From Hypomyces perniciosus (lineage: Eukaryota > Ascomycota > Sordariomycetes > Hypocreales > Hypocreaceae): DNA of 64,000 bases. A program made the position numbers and the translations under genes. This document shows, piece after piece, positions 10,564-21,421 of the stretch. Within the stretch, counting starts at the first letter, position 1; the number at the start of each line of letters is the position of its first letter. The notes beneath the pieces were generated by a model, which made no database searches, had not been told where the DNA came from, and saw only the letters and a program-made list of their open reading frames with translations. The stretch spans positions 5,084,001 through 5,148,000 of the forward strand of contig SPDT01000001.1 in NCBI GenBank assembly GCA_008477525.1, given 5' to 3'.

Positions 10564-11529
10564 CTATACAACAAGATGTATCGACTGATAATCATATCGC
10601 AAACACAGGACATCAGTGTAACCTCCTTGGCCACCATTATTGCCTATAACCATGGATATTATTAGCGCGAGCTCCCATCGGGTAGGCATTTTTGACCAAC
10701 ATCGTTGAAAATCCTCTATCATAACCTCAGAGCAGTTTGTCGAGGAGGTGGTAACGGACTGGCTGCTGCTCAACCGGCAATTTGGTATCCAGCCAACCGT
10801 ATAGCGATAGAATCCTCGACTGTCCACATATGTAATTGATATGCCATCATCTCTTGCGGTAAATACTCTTTCGTCGTATTGTTGGCAAAAGCGTACGGCA
10901 TAGTCCGCTTGGGCCTCACCATCTGTTGTTACCCAGTCTTTACGCTGGTGGCATTTCAAGCCCTGGAATACCCCGGGCGATCCTATCAACTCACTGCATG
11001 CGGTGGCGAGGGATGAAGAAGACTTATCTGGTGCTCTTGTCGTGCCGCCCTCAGTTGTGAATGTTCGAGTGGGAGGAACTCTCGTGGGTTGCTCTGGAGA
11101 TAAAGGATTTGATGTGGTCATTCGTGTTGTCTCACGCCGGGCAGTCGTTGAAGCGTGTGGAATGCTGGTGGATGATGAATTGGCTACTGTGTAACGTGGT
11201 GGTGTTACCTTTTCTTCGATGATTGTTGGGCAGCCTTGAGTCCTATTTAGCCGCAGTTCAAGGACGGTGCTGCCGGCGGATGTTATCCAGGTCGCCGGCG
11301 GTGCAGCGACACTGAATGGCACGGTGTATGCCTCGCCAGCCTGAACAAAATTCGTTGTGAGCCCAGGATTCAAATCTAGAATAGGCCGATATCCAGGGAG
11401 GCCAAGCCTATCAATAGCATCTAGCATAGTATCCCCGCAAGCAACTTTCCAGAGGCCTAGGCTAGCGTTAGCAACAGCATGGTATGCCCCTGTCAGACCA
11501 ATGTAAACTACGACATGTAATGGCCACAT
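10564..11529 (-). CDS. Secreted LysM-domain protein
   Basis: The N terminus (MWPLHVVVYIGLTGAYHAVA) looks like a signal peptide. Residues about 25-75 form a LysM-type module, with the WKVACGDTMLDAI opening and an NPGL...VQAGEAYTVPF closing segment. LysM modules bind chitin and related glycans; secreted fungal LysM proteins often mask chitin. A Ser/Thr-rich, probably O-glycosylated linker follows, then a Cys-containing C-terminal region. I propose a 57-nt intron at 10700-10644 (GCTAATAAT branch, TTATAG acceptor), which restores a compact CNNGGQGGYTDV end and gives 302 residues instead of 321. The 5' end of this gene is duplicated, without its body, near 35287. Confidence 0.65.
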   Translation of the reverse strand: MWPLHVVVYIGLTGAYHAVANASLGLWKVACGDTMLDAIDRLGLPGYRPILDLNPGLTTNFVQAGEAYTVPFSVAAPPATWITSAGSTVLELRLNRTQGCPTIIEEKVTPPRYTVANSSSTSIPHASTTARRETTRMTTSNPLSPEQPTRVPPTRTFTTEGGTTRAPDKSSSSLATACSELIGSPGVFQGLKCHQRKDWVTTDGEAQADYAVRFCQQYDERVFTARDDGISITYVDSRGFYRYTVGWIPNCRLSSSQSVTTSSTNCSEVMIEDFQRCWSKMPTRWELALIISMVIGNNGGQGGYTDVLCLRYDYQSIHLVV

Positions 11530-11856
11530 GGTGTTGGAGGAGGCTTAGTGACAACACCAGTCCTCCTTATTTAACGAATTGTTATCAGGTTGGCCAGAAA
11601 TTCACAGATGGCCTCCGACCAAATCCGGACGAAGTCGTCTTGGTTATGACGAACCTTATGACCAGGAGGTTTTGGCTGAGAAGGACTCTATAGTCTGGAA
11701 GGACAGAGTCGCTTCCGGTCCATGACGCTGTGAGTCTGGCTGGACAAAAATCTACGGTGGAGAGGGGTCACAAGTGAAGTGCGCACTATATAATGCAGAT
11801 AATTCTCGAAACTTGGCGGAGAGGTTCTGCCAGGACGGAAGCTAGGCAGAATTCAC

Positions 11857-12393
11857 ATGGCGACTCTAGGATATTCCATGGAAAACCCGCACCCGCACCC
11901 TCCCGCCGTTCAATGGATTATAGCCATCTGTCAAGAATATGGGAACTCGGAGCAGCACTTGCGATCCCTGGTGGATTTGAGGGACAAGGAGATCAACCGC
12001 CTTAAGCAGCAGGTACAGGAAGTCAACCGACAATTGAAAGATGAAGCTTCTTACCTCTGCATGCAAAAGCAAATGATCGAAACACAAAAAAGCTTGATTA
12101 CTTCTCTAAGAGGCGATCTGGCTGATTATGAAGGGGCGGCAGCAGAGGTTGGCCAGGCCGAGGATGTGAGCCAAACACCGCGGCTTCGGCCTAACCCATC
12201 ACTAGGTGATCCAGAACCTCCCGAGCTTGCCCTTCCTTCGCCGTTGTCAGATACATATTCCACCAACATCTTGCTGGCGACGAGAAGTGGGGTCAATGGG
12301 GAAACGAGTAATATAGACAATCAGGATACCAGGGAGGAGGACGGACAGATTTGTGACGCTTGCTTATTGTGCATGGAAGTAAGAGCTGAATAG
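11857..12393 (+). CDS. Small coiled-coil protein, copy 1
   Basis: This uninterrupted frame encodes 178 residues starting MATLGYS (context CACATGGC). Residues about 18-95 are a heptad-rich coiled coil (SEQHLRSLVDLRDKEINRL and on), followed by an acidic, proline-containing tail ending with a CDACLLC cysteine cluster. A paralogue lies at 35689-36204 and a more diverged relative at 44114-44590, so this is a local family. It sits between the LysM gene and a decayed BAH gene, and that whole block is duplicated. Its function is unknown; the coiled coil suggests self-association. Confidence 0.6.
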   Translation: MATLGYSMENPHPHPPAVQWIIAICQEYGNSEQHLRSLVDLRDKEINRLKQQVQEVNRQLKDEASYLCMQKQMIETQKSLITSLRGDLADYEGAAAEVGQAEDVSQTPRLRPNPSLGDPEPPELALPSPLSDTYSTNILLATRSGVNGETSNIDNQDTREEDGQICDACLLCMEVRAE

Positions 12394-12734
12394 TGTACGC
12401 TAAATTGATGTTACCATGGGACTCTTGATTTCGTCTGCTTGTCGTAATATTCGCCTAGCTCCTTCTTTCGTTTGGTGTATCAATTGAAGGTGGCGCAGTT
12501 GTGACTATGCCAGTCTGCCACTTGAGATATGGCTTGACCAGTCCCCACCAGAAAGCCTGCACCTTCTACCAATTCAAGTCTTGGTAGCTGAGCAGTATAA
12601 GTAGCAACTGACACCTACCAATGTTCATCCAGCAAGATACTTCTTTATCGCCCCCAAGTCGTCATCGGAGCCGATTCGGAGACTCTTGCTACGATAATCC
12701 CGAAGTGAGGTGCTCCGGTCGTCTTGCGTCTATA

Positions 12735-13520
12735 ATGAGCTCCCAGCTACAAAAGCGGAAACGTCCCGCTAACTCCCTGCCCGTTTAGGGTAAGCATACT
12801 TGACGATCCAGCAATTAAAAGGTGGAAGCTCGATACTTATCGGGCGAGAAACCGTGTTTGTTTCCAAGCCTGGCCCTTCGCTTCAAATGGTCATTTTAAA
12901 GAACACGAGACAATGGACCTGGCTTGCCATATAGTTGCGTACGGCAGGAATCGTGTGGAGTGGAAAGCCATAACACGATTTAGAAACGTCGATTGTAAGT
13001 AGGCCCGCCGTAAATATTCTGTTGGAGATTTTGTTTACATCACGAATGGCGCATCAATTAAGCGATGTGGAACAGAAACTCCCAGACAGTACAAGCCTCT
13101 CGCTGTCCGTTTTGACTGCTGGGTTGCTCGAATTGTGGAAATCAGAGCATCGGACAGCTATCACGTCTATGTGCTGGTGTACTGGATGTATTGGCCGGAT
13201 GAACTGCCCCGCAGCACATTTGATGGGGAAAAAAAGAGACCTGGCCATCGAGAAAATTATGATAAATACGAACTAATAGCATCTAACCACAGTAAGTTCC
13301 CTAACCCTAGACCTATCGATCCCGTTTGTTGATTATTAAGAGTTAGTTGGTATAATCAATGCTATCAGTGTTATTGGACATGTTGTTGTCGATTCAAGGA
13401 CAAAATCTAGTGGTGAAGAGTGCAGCAAAGGCTTGTTCTGGTGACGCGCGCTTGATTGTCTCACTGAAGCAAAAGGCGGGCTCATAACTGAGGTGACAGG
13501 GTTTGAGGAAGCATATAGAA
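12735..13520 (+). pseudogene. BAH-domain gene, decayed copy 1
   Basis: The frame at about 13018-13290 encodes a BAH-type module with SVGDFVYITNG, FDCWVARIVEIRASD, YWMYWPDELP and YELIASNH. BAH domains read chromatin and nucleosome surfaces. An upstream exon beginning MSSQLQKRKRPAN precedes a conserved GTAAGC donor, but a short deletion puts it out of frame. A TAG also separates the exon ending near 12990 from the BAH module. Downstream, after a GTAAGT intron, the next exon reads INAISVIGHV and then meets TGA where the sister copy at 36.4 kb has CGA. CGA-to-TGA is a RIP-type C-to-T change. I call it a pseudogene. Confidence 0.55.
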
Positions 13521-13734
13521 ATTGGGTACTCCGTAGTTATGAGTGGCGAAACTGGTGGAAAGGCTGATAAACAGAGAGTCAAGGGGTCAGGGTGCTGCAT
13601 GCTGGCGAGGGGACTGCCCGCAGCACAATGGCTGTGTTACGTATAGCGGGCTCGTGTAGTCAGCAGTCATCTCACTCTCTATAGGGATCAAATGGCACCT
13701 GAATTCCATCTCTATTCATCTCTCCAGCCGATGT

Positions 13735-13915
13735 CTTGTCTGAGGGACCATGTCCCCGATCACTGATAGTTTCCCGGCCAGCCAATTTATAGTGCTAGAA
13801 GAACGCGTCGCGTTCTTCTTCTCCACCCTTTTAGGTCCTCCTTGAGTTCCACATCGCAATCTCCTTCGGGTTATCTTTAACGGGCTTTTTCCACCAATCC
13901 ACGTTATCTAACAGG
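13735..13915 (+). mobile_element. MITE-like repeat 'P', copy A
   Basis: This element of about 180 bp is present three times in the window (also about 22322-22508, inverted, and about 26565-26735). The copies share a central 19-nt perfect palindrome, AAGAACGCGTCGCGTTCTT (13799-13817 here), flanked by a conserved ATAGTGCTAG arm and a CTTTTAGRTCCTC arm, and end with CCACCAATCCACG. Other copies end in a short TGTTGTC inverted repeat. No coding capacity is seen. Confidence 0.6.
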
Positions 13916-13926
13916 CTGGTACAGTA

Positions 13927-14358
13927 GAGGCCGAAACGAGTGTCCGCGATTTGCGTGTTTAGAAACTCTGCGGCCTGTTGTAGCCACTACTATACAATAA
14001 AGCCTGGCAGGTTGTTCTCTAACATTAGCCTAACAAAAGCCATTTGTGGCCTTTTAATGTTGTAAATTGGGATTTTGATCCTTCTTATTCTTAAAAGTCA
14101 GGAACAGCAACTTTAAAACACAGCACTTCTGGATCTGAAGGTTTTTCTATTAATAAAGAGTTTACAGCGGCTTTCGGCTGTTTCTTGCTATTCCCTATTA
14201 TATGATAATGACGAAATTGGTCTAAGGTAATACTAGGTAAACAGTAAGAAGGCACGATTGGGCTGTGTTTATAGAAGTATCGGCTACGGAAATCGGAGGC
14301 ATGGTCTGTGCTCAGAAACTTTCTATATTGACAAATCGCGGACACTCGTTTCGGCCTC
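13927..14358 (+). mobile_element. MITE-like element 'G' with ~45-bp terminal inverted repeats, copy 1
   Basis: The left end, GAGGCCGAAACGAGTGTCCG, is matched in inverted orientation by the right end; the similarity continues inward through an AGAAACT block to about 45 bp. The element is 432 bp and AT-rich inside, with no transposase. It lies 11 bp after repeat P copy A. A diverged, inverted copy is at about 24626-25056. I see no clear target-site duplication. Confidence 0.6.
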
Positions 14359-15584
14359 CAGCTAATAATCAGATCGGCTAGTTGAAACGGATCTGGTCTC
14401 CTCTATCGAAACCTGATTTCGCTCTGGATCCCAAAAGTGCATTCATTCAAGGCAAAAAGGCGACTTCTCGAAAAGAGGATAAACTGCAGGTATAATCTGC
14501 ATAGGGGATGAAAATTTTGCTAAAAAGGTAAATTAAAAATTAGATGAGCGATAAAAATAAAGAAGTGATTGAATATAAGAATACAATGATGGATGCCAAC
14601 CTAACTGCTGCCACTCATCACTTAGCCTTTCAGAGTGCATATCTCACCACTTTATATTTAAGCTCCAGCTACGGTTCGACTAGCACTTTGGCTACAGAGT
14701 ACAGTCGGTCTCAATTCCATTTGAATACAATTGGGAGCGAAATCGCCGTCCTCTTTACACTCTTTGAGAATTTCTAAGCACAGACCATCGGTACCTGCCG
14801 TATACATTTATATACATTGCCATTTCTAGACAGCCGGAACTAGCCCCAACTTACCCTATAGACCCTGGCCTATTCTGGATTTTTACAAGGTTATGGAGAG
14901 GAAGTAGCTTGAAGGTCTTCCAAAGTATATAGAGCCAGCAGCAAACCACGTGAATTGTAGACAGTGCCAAGGCTAACGCAAAATACAAAAATATTCTCCT
15001 TTAGTACGTATTCTTAAAATAAGCTACATATCAAGTCATATGCGTATTTATATGTTAATTTTCCCCACTAATATGCCTTAGGGCCACAGATAGCGATATT
15101 AAATTCCTAAAAGGCGAGCTTGTATTTTCAATTATAAGAGAGAATGAGATAGACTACGGAGTAAAATTTAGTGAATTCGTCTCTCTATACGAAATACGGA
15201 GTACAGGCCGGATAATTGCTCGCCACTGTGGTATGTGTAGGTAGCATAACTCTCCAATCAACACGCATATATGTATCACTCCCAAACTCTAAATTCTAAA
15301 GGTTTCTTATCAGATACTTAAGAGTAGCGACTCACGAAAGCAGGACGGCAGGAATACATCGGTCAATTCAGCATCATAATAGCGTAATATATAAACTCAT
15401 CATGCTGCAATCGCCACTCCCGTGCATCTAACAAGAGGTTGTAATAATAGATAAGACGTATAGGGTATAAATTAATCCAGGCCCCTTTAACCCTCCGTCG
15501 CAAAGTTATAACAGAAAGAAAAAAAAAGTTCAGGCTTATACACTTTAAAGACTAGGTGCTTACTTCTCTTACTTATACTTGTGG
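14359..15584. other. AT-rich gap downstream of the NLR
   Basis: No supported gene is present. An AT-rich tract around 14440-14530 resembles one near 51760-51840, so it is probably another dispersed repeat. A 77-codon frame at 14544-14777 has no motif. Two TACGGAGT 8-mers lie near 15157 and 15193. Confidence 0.4.
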
Positions 15585-18500
15585 TTATCGAAATTTATGT
15601 TGGAGCAGCTTGACGACGGCGTCATGCCCCCTAGAGGCGGCCCACCATAGCGGCGTCCGGCCGCCGTAGTTATCCTTAGCCTCGACGTCGGCGCCCTTGT
15701 CGAGTAGCAGCTTGACGACGGCGTCGTGCCCCCTAGAGGCGGCCCATAATAGCGGCGTCCGGCCGTCGTTATCCTTAGCCTCGGTGTCGGCGCCCTTATC
15801 GAGCAGCAGCTTGACGACGGCGTCATGCCCCCTAGAGGCGGCCCACCATAGCGGCGTCCGGCCTCCGTAGGTATCCTTAGCCTCGACGTCGGCGCCTTTC
15901 TCGAGCAGCAGCTTGACGACGGCGTCGTGGCCCTCGTAAGCGGCACACCATAGCGGCGTCCGGCCGCCGTAGTTATCCTTAGCCTCGACGTCGGCGCCCT
16001 TGTCGAGCAGCAGCTTGACGACGGCGTCGTGCCCCCTAGAGGCGGCCCACCATAGCGGCGTCCGGCCGTCGTTATCCTTAGCCTCGGTGTCAGCGCCCTT
16101 GTCGAGCAGCAGCTTGACGACGGCCTCGTGCCCCCTAGAGGTGGCCCATAATAGCGGCGTCTGCCCGAGGTCGTTATCCTTAGCCTCGACGTTGGCACCC
16201 TTATCGAGCAGCAGCTTGACGACGGCGTCGTGCCCCCCAGAGGCGGCCCACCATAGCGGCGTCCGCCCGCTATTATCCTTGGCCTCGACGTTGGCGCCCT
16301 TATCGAGCAGCAACTTGACGACGGCATCATGCCCCCTAGAGGCGGCCCATAATAGCGGCGTCTGCCTACCGTTATCCTTAGCCTCGATGTCGGCGCCTTT
16401 CTCGAGCAGCAGCTTGACGACGGCATCATGCCCCCTAGAGGCGGCCCACGATAGCGGCGTCTGCCTACCGTTATTCTGGGCCTCGACGTCGGCGCCTTTC
16501 TCGAGCAGCAGCTTGACGACGGCGTCGTGGCCCTCGTAAGCGGCACACCATAGTGGCGTGCGACTGTTCTTATCCTTGGCCTCGACGTCGGCGCCCTTGT
16601 CGAGCAGCAGCTTAACGACGGCGTCGTGCCCCCTAGAGGCGGCCCACCATAGTGGCGTGCGACTGTTCTTATCCTTGGCCTCGACGTCGGCGCCCTTGTC
16701 GAGCAGCAGCTTGACGACGGCGTCGTGGCCCTCGTAAGCGGCACACCATAGTGGCGTGCGACTGTTCTTATCCTTAGCCTCGACGTCGGCGCCCTTGTCG
16801 AGCAGCAGCTTCACGACGGCGTCGTGCCCCCTAGAGGCGGCCCATAATAGCGGCGTCTGACCGAAGCGGCTATCCTTGGCCTCGACGTCGGCGCCCTTGT
16901 CGAGCAGCAGCTTCACGACGGCACGATGGCCATAATGCGACGCTACCATGAGATCCGTAAAATTCTCAGCATTAACCAAACCTGTAGTCTGCCAATAGAT
17001 CCCAAACCATACCGAGTAGCTCTTCGAATCCGGATCACAAATTCTCAGAGCGGAGCGTACAATAGCAGCCTCATCGACAATACTGGCCTCGCGGAAGTGA
17101 GCACCCCAAGCTTTTGCTGCATAATCTAAAAAGGCCTTGCTATTGACAGAGTGGCGGCTTTCCCTGTCTGCACCTGTTGGAAGGCTAACGTCGGAGTTGA
17201 AAAAGTTCAGATAGAGCACGCAGAGCTCTGCAAGAACGGTATGTGCGTAGCGAGTCGTAATAGAGTGATGCCAGCCTAGCTTTGATGGGATAGTTGTGGG
17301 CGCAAGGAGAAACTCGCGGGCCGTTTGATGAAGGAAATAAATCTTGCCATCATAGATTGAGATGAATAACCCACACCAAGATCTGAGACGCAACTTGAAG
17401 TCCTTTTCATCCTCTAAGTCGAGGTCGTCAATACTCTGTAATGTATCGTCTATATTCACGGCAATATTCATTTCTGAAAGGCTCAGTGGTCGACTAGCGG
17501 CTAAAATGATACTCAAAGTCTTCCGAACCATCGGGTGCTCCTTAGAACGGGCAAGGATCTGCTCGTATGCCTCATTGATACTCCTTGGAAGTGTTGTAAT
17601 AGTGGACTCGACTCCCTTCAGTGTCTTTTTAAAGTCTTCTTTCTTCAAGTAGTCGAATACAAGGTATACCCACAGATAAGTGCGGTGGGGAGTCTCCTGT
17701 AGTCTTTTCTCTAGGTAGCTCATAATTTGGGGGGAGAGGCCCTTTTCCTCTGATAGCTGATTAATCCGATGTGTAATGACGCGATTCACCTCCTGGCTGA
17801 TAGCTTCCGACTCTTCCTCTCCCGGTATACGGATATTTGGAAAGGCATTTAATAGGCTGCGGAACTTGGACACGATCTGCTCATACGGGCGGCATGTTAG
17901 AAGGTACTTGAGCTTGCCATGACCCAACTGGTCGCGGCGGAATTGGCTCTCTATATTCCGCATCAGGTCCGCAAACTCGGATTCGGCACATTCATCTAGT
18001 GCATCAAGGACCATAATTACAGGTCCTGCCTGGGGATCCTTGATAGCATTTCGTAGAACCTTCCAGAGCGATTCTGTAGAGTTGATCAACCCTGGCCCAT
18101 CCCTGCGGACTTCTGTCATGGCATGTTCGATCAGGCACGGCTTCTGGGAGAAGAGCTGGTGAAGCAGTGCGCAAAGGGCTTGCCGGACGGTATTCTGGTC
18201 TTGGTCTTTGAAGAAGAAGTAGCAGATAGTTGCTGATCGTGGCAGGTCGTAGTCGACCATGTATTTGGCCAACACTGACTTTCCACAGCCAGGATCCGCT
18301 GATACCAGCAGAGGGCCGGAGTCCTGTTTCAACCATATATGGAAGTGCTCGTGCTTGAGGAACCACATACACGTGTCTTCAACCCTTTCTTCCACTCGGT
18401 CTTTATACCACTCGTATGTGGCGTCCCGATTGCCAGTCGTGAGGCGGAACAGCTGGTGACACTCTTCTTCTTTTTCGGATAGCCTCTTGTTGGCGAATTC

Positions 18501-19644
18501 TTTCTGGGCTTGGAGATGCTCCATTGCAATGTCCTGATGCTTCTTTGCAGTATCCCACTGCTCCTTTGCAATATCCCGATGTTCCTTTGCAATGTCTCGA
18601 TGCTCTGTACATAGAATTAATATGTATTAATAGTACGATTTAGAGACCCTCGGACTGACCAGACAGAATATCGCCGATCTTCTTCTCAGCTTCAACTTTA
18701 TTAGGGGGGATTCGGATAAGAAGATCTTTTGCGTAAGCAGCTGCCGCCATTGCTGCATACCCTTGCCACTCCTTACTCTTGTGCGAGTCTGAGTAGTCGC
18801 AAATACCGCGAATGACCAGACACGGAAAGTGGTTCATTAGCCCTGCCGCTTCCATTTCAAAACACAGAACATCCTTCTCCGCCGCAAGTCTATCCCTTAT
18901 TGTGGCGTCCTTCATCAACTGATTCGCCGAAGCGATTGTGCCGTAGTGTATGGCCGGGTTATCGTCGTTTTCTGTCCGTTCAGGTCGAGGTAGTAAGCTC
19001 GATGGATCATCACCGCAAAGAGCTGTACAGCCTATTTCATCGACCGAATGAATGAGTCCGCTTTTATATAGCCTGTCGCTGCTTGCGCCTGGTCGCTCGT
19101 ACTCCAGCCGTAATCTTTTGTTCTTCTGAAGAACATTGCCGATTGTCTCTTCAAGTTGATGTCCCTTCCTCTTGTACTGGGCCTTGATTCCGTTCACAGC
19201 AGTTCTTAAGACCGTTGGTGGCTGGTTCAAGAACTGTGTATGTTGGAAGCTCCGGTTTTGTATGGTTTTGCCAAAATCGTATTGGAACACGCCACCCTCC
19301 CCATCGCGAGGAGCACTAACAACAACGTCGCCTAGACGGATGTCGTGCTTCGTGCTTGGCGCACCACCGCCAATGCCCACCATCAGACCGATTCTGATAT
19401 TAGGAAAGCTATGTAGCATATCTCTTGCGACACTGGCTGCGGAAGCTATTCCATACTCGCCGTCAGGCAAGACAGCAATCACCACATTGTGCTTCCCAAT
19501 CTTGCCCAGCGTGTAATCATTATTGTCGTGGGGAGAGATATATTCGGGTGAATCGTGCTCTTCGTCAAGAAAGGCTTCTGCGGCGACGCGCTCCGTGCTG
19601 ATGGCGCAGATCCACCCAATAGTGTAGTCTTCGGGGTTCGACAT
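15585..19644 (-). CDS. NOD-like receptor: nucleoside phosphorylase-like - NACHT - ankyrin
   Basis: Exon 1 is 19644-18660 and exon 2 is 18604-15585, joined over a 55-nt intron (GTCAGT donor, TGTACAG acceptor, phase 1), giving 1334 residues. Residues 1-325 form a PNP/UDP-phosphorylase-like domain ([42 protein letters not shown]). A linker of five heptad-like units (HRDIAKE type) follows. The NACHT NTPase has Walker [10 protein letters not shown] (about 430-438) and Walker B LDALDE (about 528-533). The C terminus holds 13 ankyrin repeats plus a partial fourteenth. Fungal NLRs of this type act in non-self recognition and heterokaryon incompatibility; this one's ligand is unknown. Start ATG 19644 was preferred over 19692 because [11 protein letters not shown] is the usual family opening. 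Confidence 0.85.
15588..16962 (-). repeat. Near-identical ankyrin-coding tandem repeats
   Basis: Units of 99 or 102 bp, in frame, encode [24 protein letters not shown] ankyrin repeats. I count 13 full units and one partial. Neighbouring units differ mainly at two variable patches (WWAASRG/WCAAYEG and DNYGG/DKNS/DNGR). The array is much more GC-rich than its flanks and shows no RIP-like damage. Confidence 0.85.
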
Positions 19645-20305
19645 ATTCGTTTGCGGATCGAGGTCTTGTCGATGGCAACTTGGCTGGGTCAACTTGCGCT
19701 GATCTGGGACCGCGGAAGATTCGAATGGTGTGACTTGGAAGATATTAAACGCTCAGCCCCTCTCATAGATGGGAGAGATAAACGCAAAGAGACCTCAAAT
19801 GAGGAAATGAGGCTGGCTGTCGCGACCTCGCTGAGATTGGGCTGGAAGGAGGGCAAGGAGGGGTTAGGCAGGACCTTGGCTGCAGCTACTTGTCACGTCT
19901 GCCGATCCTGGTTTAATCCGAGAGAGCTCAGAAAGTTACAAATCAAATAGACAGCTTGTCGACGCCGCAGCCGACAGTCTCCTGCTGTGCGATCAGCCAT
20001 AGATCGGTGCTTGCCCAGGCATTGCTGGGGAGTTGAAGGCTCGGTGCCATGGTAATTGAGATAACTGATGGTAATAGGTATTCCTGCGATTGACAGCTAC
20101 AGTGTAGTTGGTACGTTGACTATGCTGCGCTTCGTCACGTGCTGGATTTCTACGAAATTTGTACCTGAGTCATGGCTAGGTGTAGCTCAAGTATCATGTG
20201 TGCATGGGCGGTAATCAGCACTGTGATTCACATGTCCATGCGCTTCAATTTTTAAAAGAGTTTATTTGGACAGGACGGCGGTTTCGCTCCCAACTGTACA
20301 TATCC
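19645..20305. promoter_or_regulatory. NLR upstream region / gap
   Basis: This gap lies between the NLR start and the decayed zinc-cluster gene. It should hold the NLR promoter. A plus-strand frame here is mostly antisense to the NLR first exon. I see no defined motif. Confidence 0.35.
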
Positions 20306-21206
20306 ATGCCTTCTACAACTCATCGTCGTGCTCGCCGCAGGTCAGTTGCTTCCTTTCTTGCACACCACAATGTCTAAATAAGGCGTTTGCTGAAACAAAT
20401 TATCACAGCCATGTTAAGTCACACACCGGTTGTGGCACTTGGTAGGTCAAGTATAAATTGCCCCTTTCCTTCTCCAATCTAATATTCGTCACAGTAAACG
20501 TCGACACATGCGATACGACGAGGTTTTTTCCTCAGTGGTCAGTGCCCGGTTTTTAAGTGCGAGTGGAACTGACAACCTATGTTGCCAACCTTCAGCGACA
20601 AATGCACTAAGCATAACGTCCGCTGTTCGTATAATGACAATAAACTCTTGGATGCAGACAGAATAACTGCGGATGAGCCCGATCTCCTGTGAACGCCTGA
20701 GATGAAGGCAGTCATTCACGAATGGCAGAGGACTGGGATCTTCCCCTTCCCGTCTTTGCAGGCTCATGTGCCTCCTATCCCGCGTTTATACTCAGCCGAG
20801 GAGTTGCGACTGATCTACCACGTCGCGAGCCTATATCACCGGCTCGTCAATACCAGTCAATTCGCCTTATGGGCCAGTAATATTCCCACAAGTTTCATTT
20901 CTCCGAGCTCCCTACCCAATGGCATTGTCAACACCACGAACTAGGCTGCTTACCATTAGTGCTACGACGCCATACGTCATGCAAGCGTTACTCGCTCTCT
21001 CCGCCACGCATATCGGCCTTTACAATAACTGTCCCCAAGTCGGTGGAATGGCTTTCAAGCGCAGCAGTGCCGCTGTAAGCGGCTTACGCGAGGCTCTCGG
21101 CCGTTTCTCTTGCGAGACTTCTGATACCGTCTTGGTGGAACCGATCACGCTTCTGTACTTTCCTTCCGCACGACAACGCGAAACCAGACATATCCTTCCC
21201 CCTCCT
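20306..21206 (+). pseudogene. Zn2Cys6 transcription factor, decayed copy
   Basis: This copy matches the gene at 52074 exon by exon. It carries damage: the third zinc-cluster Cys is Tyr (TAC at 20514), one extra T shifts the frame just after it, and a Trp codon is TGA at 20690-20692. The TGG-to-TGA and TGC-to-TAC changes are G-to-A, as expected of repeat-induced point mutation or a similar process. The later frames (LYSAEELRLIYHVASLYHRL; SATHIGLYNNC) still read as the fungal-specific regulator middle region. The 3' part is joined directly to downstream sequence, with a piece of the sister copy missing. Confidence 0.75.
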
Positions 21207-21421
21207 TAATCACCGTTGCTTGAAGCCCCCGAGAATAGGAAATTTTGATGCCGGAGTGGGATCGTGTAAATGAGGCTTGCGGTTGTTAGATCCAAGATAC
21301 GAATATATGAGTCACGCAACCTGTTAAACTGACGCAATCATCCATTGTGAATTGTAGCTTATATAGGCTAGGTCATTTCCCACTGACAGATGATTGGCGT
21401 CAGCAGCTGGTGAACAGTTGA

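Larger units (their letters stand above)
11456..13530. repeat. Segmental duplication, left copy
   Basis: This block (LysM 5' end, coiled-coil gene, BAH gene) reappears in the same orientation at 35287-37270, with clear but imperfect identity over about 2 kb. The coiled-coil frames are open in both copies, while the BAH gene is damaged in both. Confidence 0.75.

Noticed and set aside
16000..16539. 179-codon plus-strand frame in the same array
   Set aside because: It is antisense to the NLR coding repeats and has no independent motif.
15569..16744. 391-codon minus-strand frame overlapping the ankyrin array
   Set aside because: It is a second reading frame of the NLR exon kept open by the repeat; its product is a low-complexity Ser/Pro/Arg repeat.
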